From: SMWN01 sp965261165
Lineage (GTDB): Bacteria; Pseudomonadota; Gammaproteobacteria; Eutrophobiales; Eutrophobiaceae
DNA length: 64,000 bases
Direction: 5' to 3'
Assembly: GCA_965261165.1 (NCBI GenBank)
Contig: OZ253445.1
Coordinates: 1,116,001 to 1,180,000, forward strand
Each line of letters starts with the position of its first letter. Positions within the stretch are counted from its first letter, which is position 1. This document shows, piece by piece, positions 63,519 to 64,000 of this stretch. A program made the position numbers and the translations under genes. The notes under the pieces were generated by a model, which did no database searches, was not told where the DNA came from, and saw only the letters and a program-made list of their open reading frames with translations.

Positions 63519-64000
63519 TTAAATAACTTTTTTCTCCCTCAACATATTGATCACTTTCTCTGTGCACTCTTGAATGGAGTCTTGATCTGTCGCCAAAACC
63601 AGATCGGCATCACCCACAGGCTCATATGGAAACGAAACCCCCGGCAAAGTATCTGTCTTTGTGTTTGCTTCTGCGGCATAGAGACCGCTCGGGTCGCGTT
63701 GTTTGCATACCTCTAGTGGTGGTGCCAAGTAAACAATAAAACAATTATCTTTGCCAATAATATTTAGTGCCTGATTACGTGATTCCTGATCAGGCGCTAC
63801 AAATGCACCACAACATATCAGACCTGAATCGTTAAGATGTTTTGCGATATGAACACTACGACGTAGATTTTCAAAACGGCCTTCTTTATCACGAGGTAGA
63901 TCTTTACTGATGCCCAGGCGCATAGCCTTGCCATCGAGAACGATACTGACTCGTCCCATATCAAATAGACGACGTTCCATGGCATGTGCCAGCGTAGTTT
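63519..64000 (-). CDS. cysC: Adenylylsulfate kinase (partial, runs off the window)
   Basis: The C-terminal 160 residues of APS kinase, making PAPS from APS. The window edge cuts the P-loop, leaving KTTLA. Family features: LFDMGRVSIVLDGKAMRLGIS, then NLRRSVHIAKHL, CGAFVAP, FIVYLAPPLEVCKQRDPSGLY and DADLVLATDQDSI. The gene continues beyond 64000, and whether it is fused to an ATP sulfurylase domain cannot be seen. Confidence 0.9.
   Translation of the reverse strand, partial: TTLAHAMERRLFDMGRVSIVLDGKAMRLGISKDLPRDKEGRFENLRRSVHIAKHLNDSGLICCGAFVAPDQESRNQALNIIGKDNCFIVYLAPPLEVCKQRDPSGLYAAEANTKTDTLPGVSFPYEPVGDADLVLATDQDSIQECTEKVINMLREKKVI

Overview
The window looks like a chromosome segment from an AT-rich gammaproteobacterium. 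The evidence is gene content and order: rhlB/trxA/rho, rplM-rpsI, yqgE-ruvX-pyrR-pyrB-pyrC', apaG-apaH, rng-yhdP, lptM-lysA. No rRNA or species marker is present, so I do not name a genus. Intact housekeeping operons alternate with scars of broken insertion sequences (IS110, two IS5-type, IS30, IS1595) and decayed genes (a peroxiredoxin, comM, an alkyltransferase-like protein, aceE, ppsA). This suggests a genome that has gone through IS expansion and decay.

Layout. 1-3.8 kb: IS and pseudogene debris. 3.8-4.8 kb: hemH. 5.1-7.2 kb: a partial Mrp-type Na+/H+ antiporter operon (E, F, G, a DUF4040/MbhD-like subunit, B) abutting yhdP and rng on the other strand. This block lies between two ~110-bp inverted repeats. 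12.9-14.6 kb: an orphan TRAP-type binding lipoprotein and a membrane-anchored cytochrome c. 14.9 kb: tRNA-Arg(CCG), then ppdK. 18.3-24.7 kb: yqgE, ruvX and pyrimidine genes including a metal-ligand-less pseudo-dihydroorotase, then apaG-apaH. 24.7-30.6 kb: an accessory stretch with an outer-membrane protein, a DUF2946-like protein, a HAD-like protein, a Fic protein and several gene and IS fragments.

30.7-45.1 kb is the most interesting region. It has an AcoR-like sigma-54 activator, a porin, a SHOCT-domain protein, a Tat-type Rieske protein next to a PQQ dehydrogenase carrying the lanthanide-type D-x-D signature, an AldA-like aldehyde dehydrogenase, a lactate permease and LutABC. Three good -24/-12 promoters precede the porin, the Rieske-PQQ pair, and a ~100-nt gene-free transcript unit that ends in a strong terminator. 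That last unit has no ORF and carries an 11-nt CUCCUCCUCCU tract complementary to Shine-Dalgarno sequences, so it is a candidate sigma-54-dependent anti-SD small RNA. Two related palindromes, 160-200 bp upstream of two of these promoters, are candidate activator sites. I infer a regulon for periplasmic oxidation of an alcohol or diol (1,2-propanediol is one possibility) via lactaldehyde and lactate to pyruvate. The ppsA copy next to lutC is broken; the intact ppdK elsewhere in the window could make PEP instead.

46-64 kb: tRNA-Gln(CTG), rpsI, rplM, then a giant (~3,570 codon) autotransporter-like adhesin. It has about thirteen near-identical 93-residue repeats and a single-base deletion in one repeat that separates the passenger from the beta-barrel. 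Next come rho, trxA, rhlB, lptM and lysA, a cluster of extragenic palindromes, and a cysC (APS kinase) gene running off the right edge. No CRISPR array, rRNA operon or prophage was seen.
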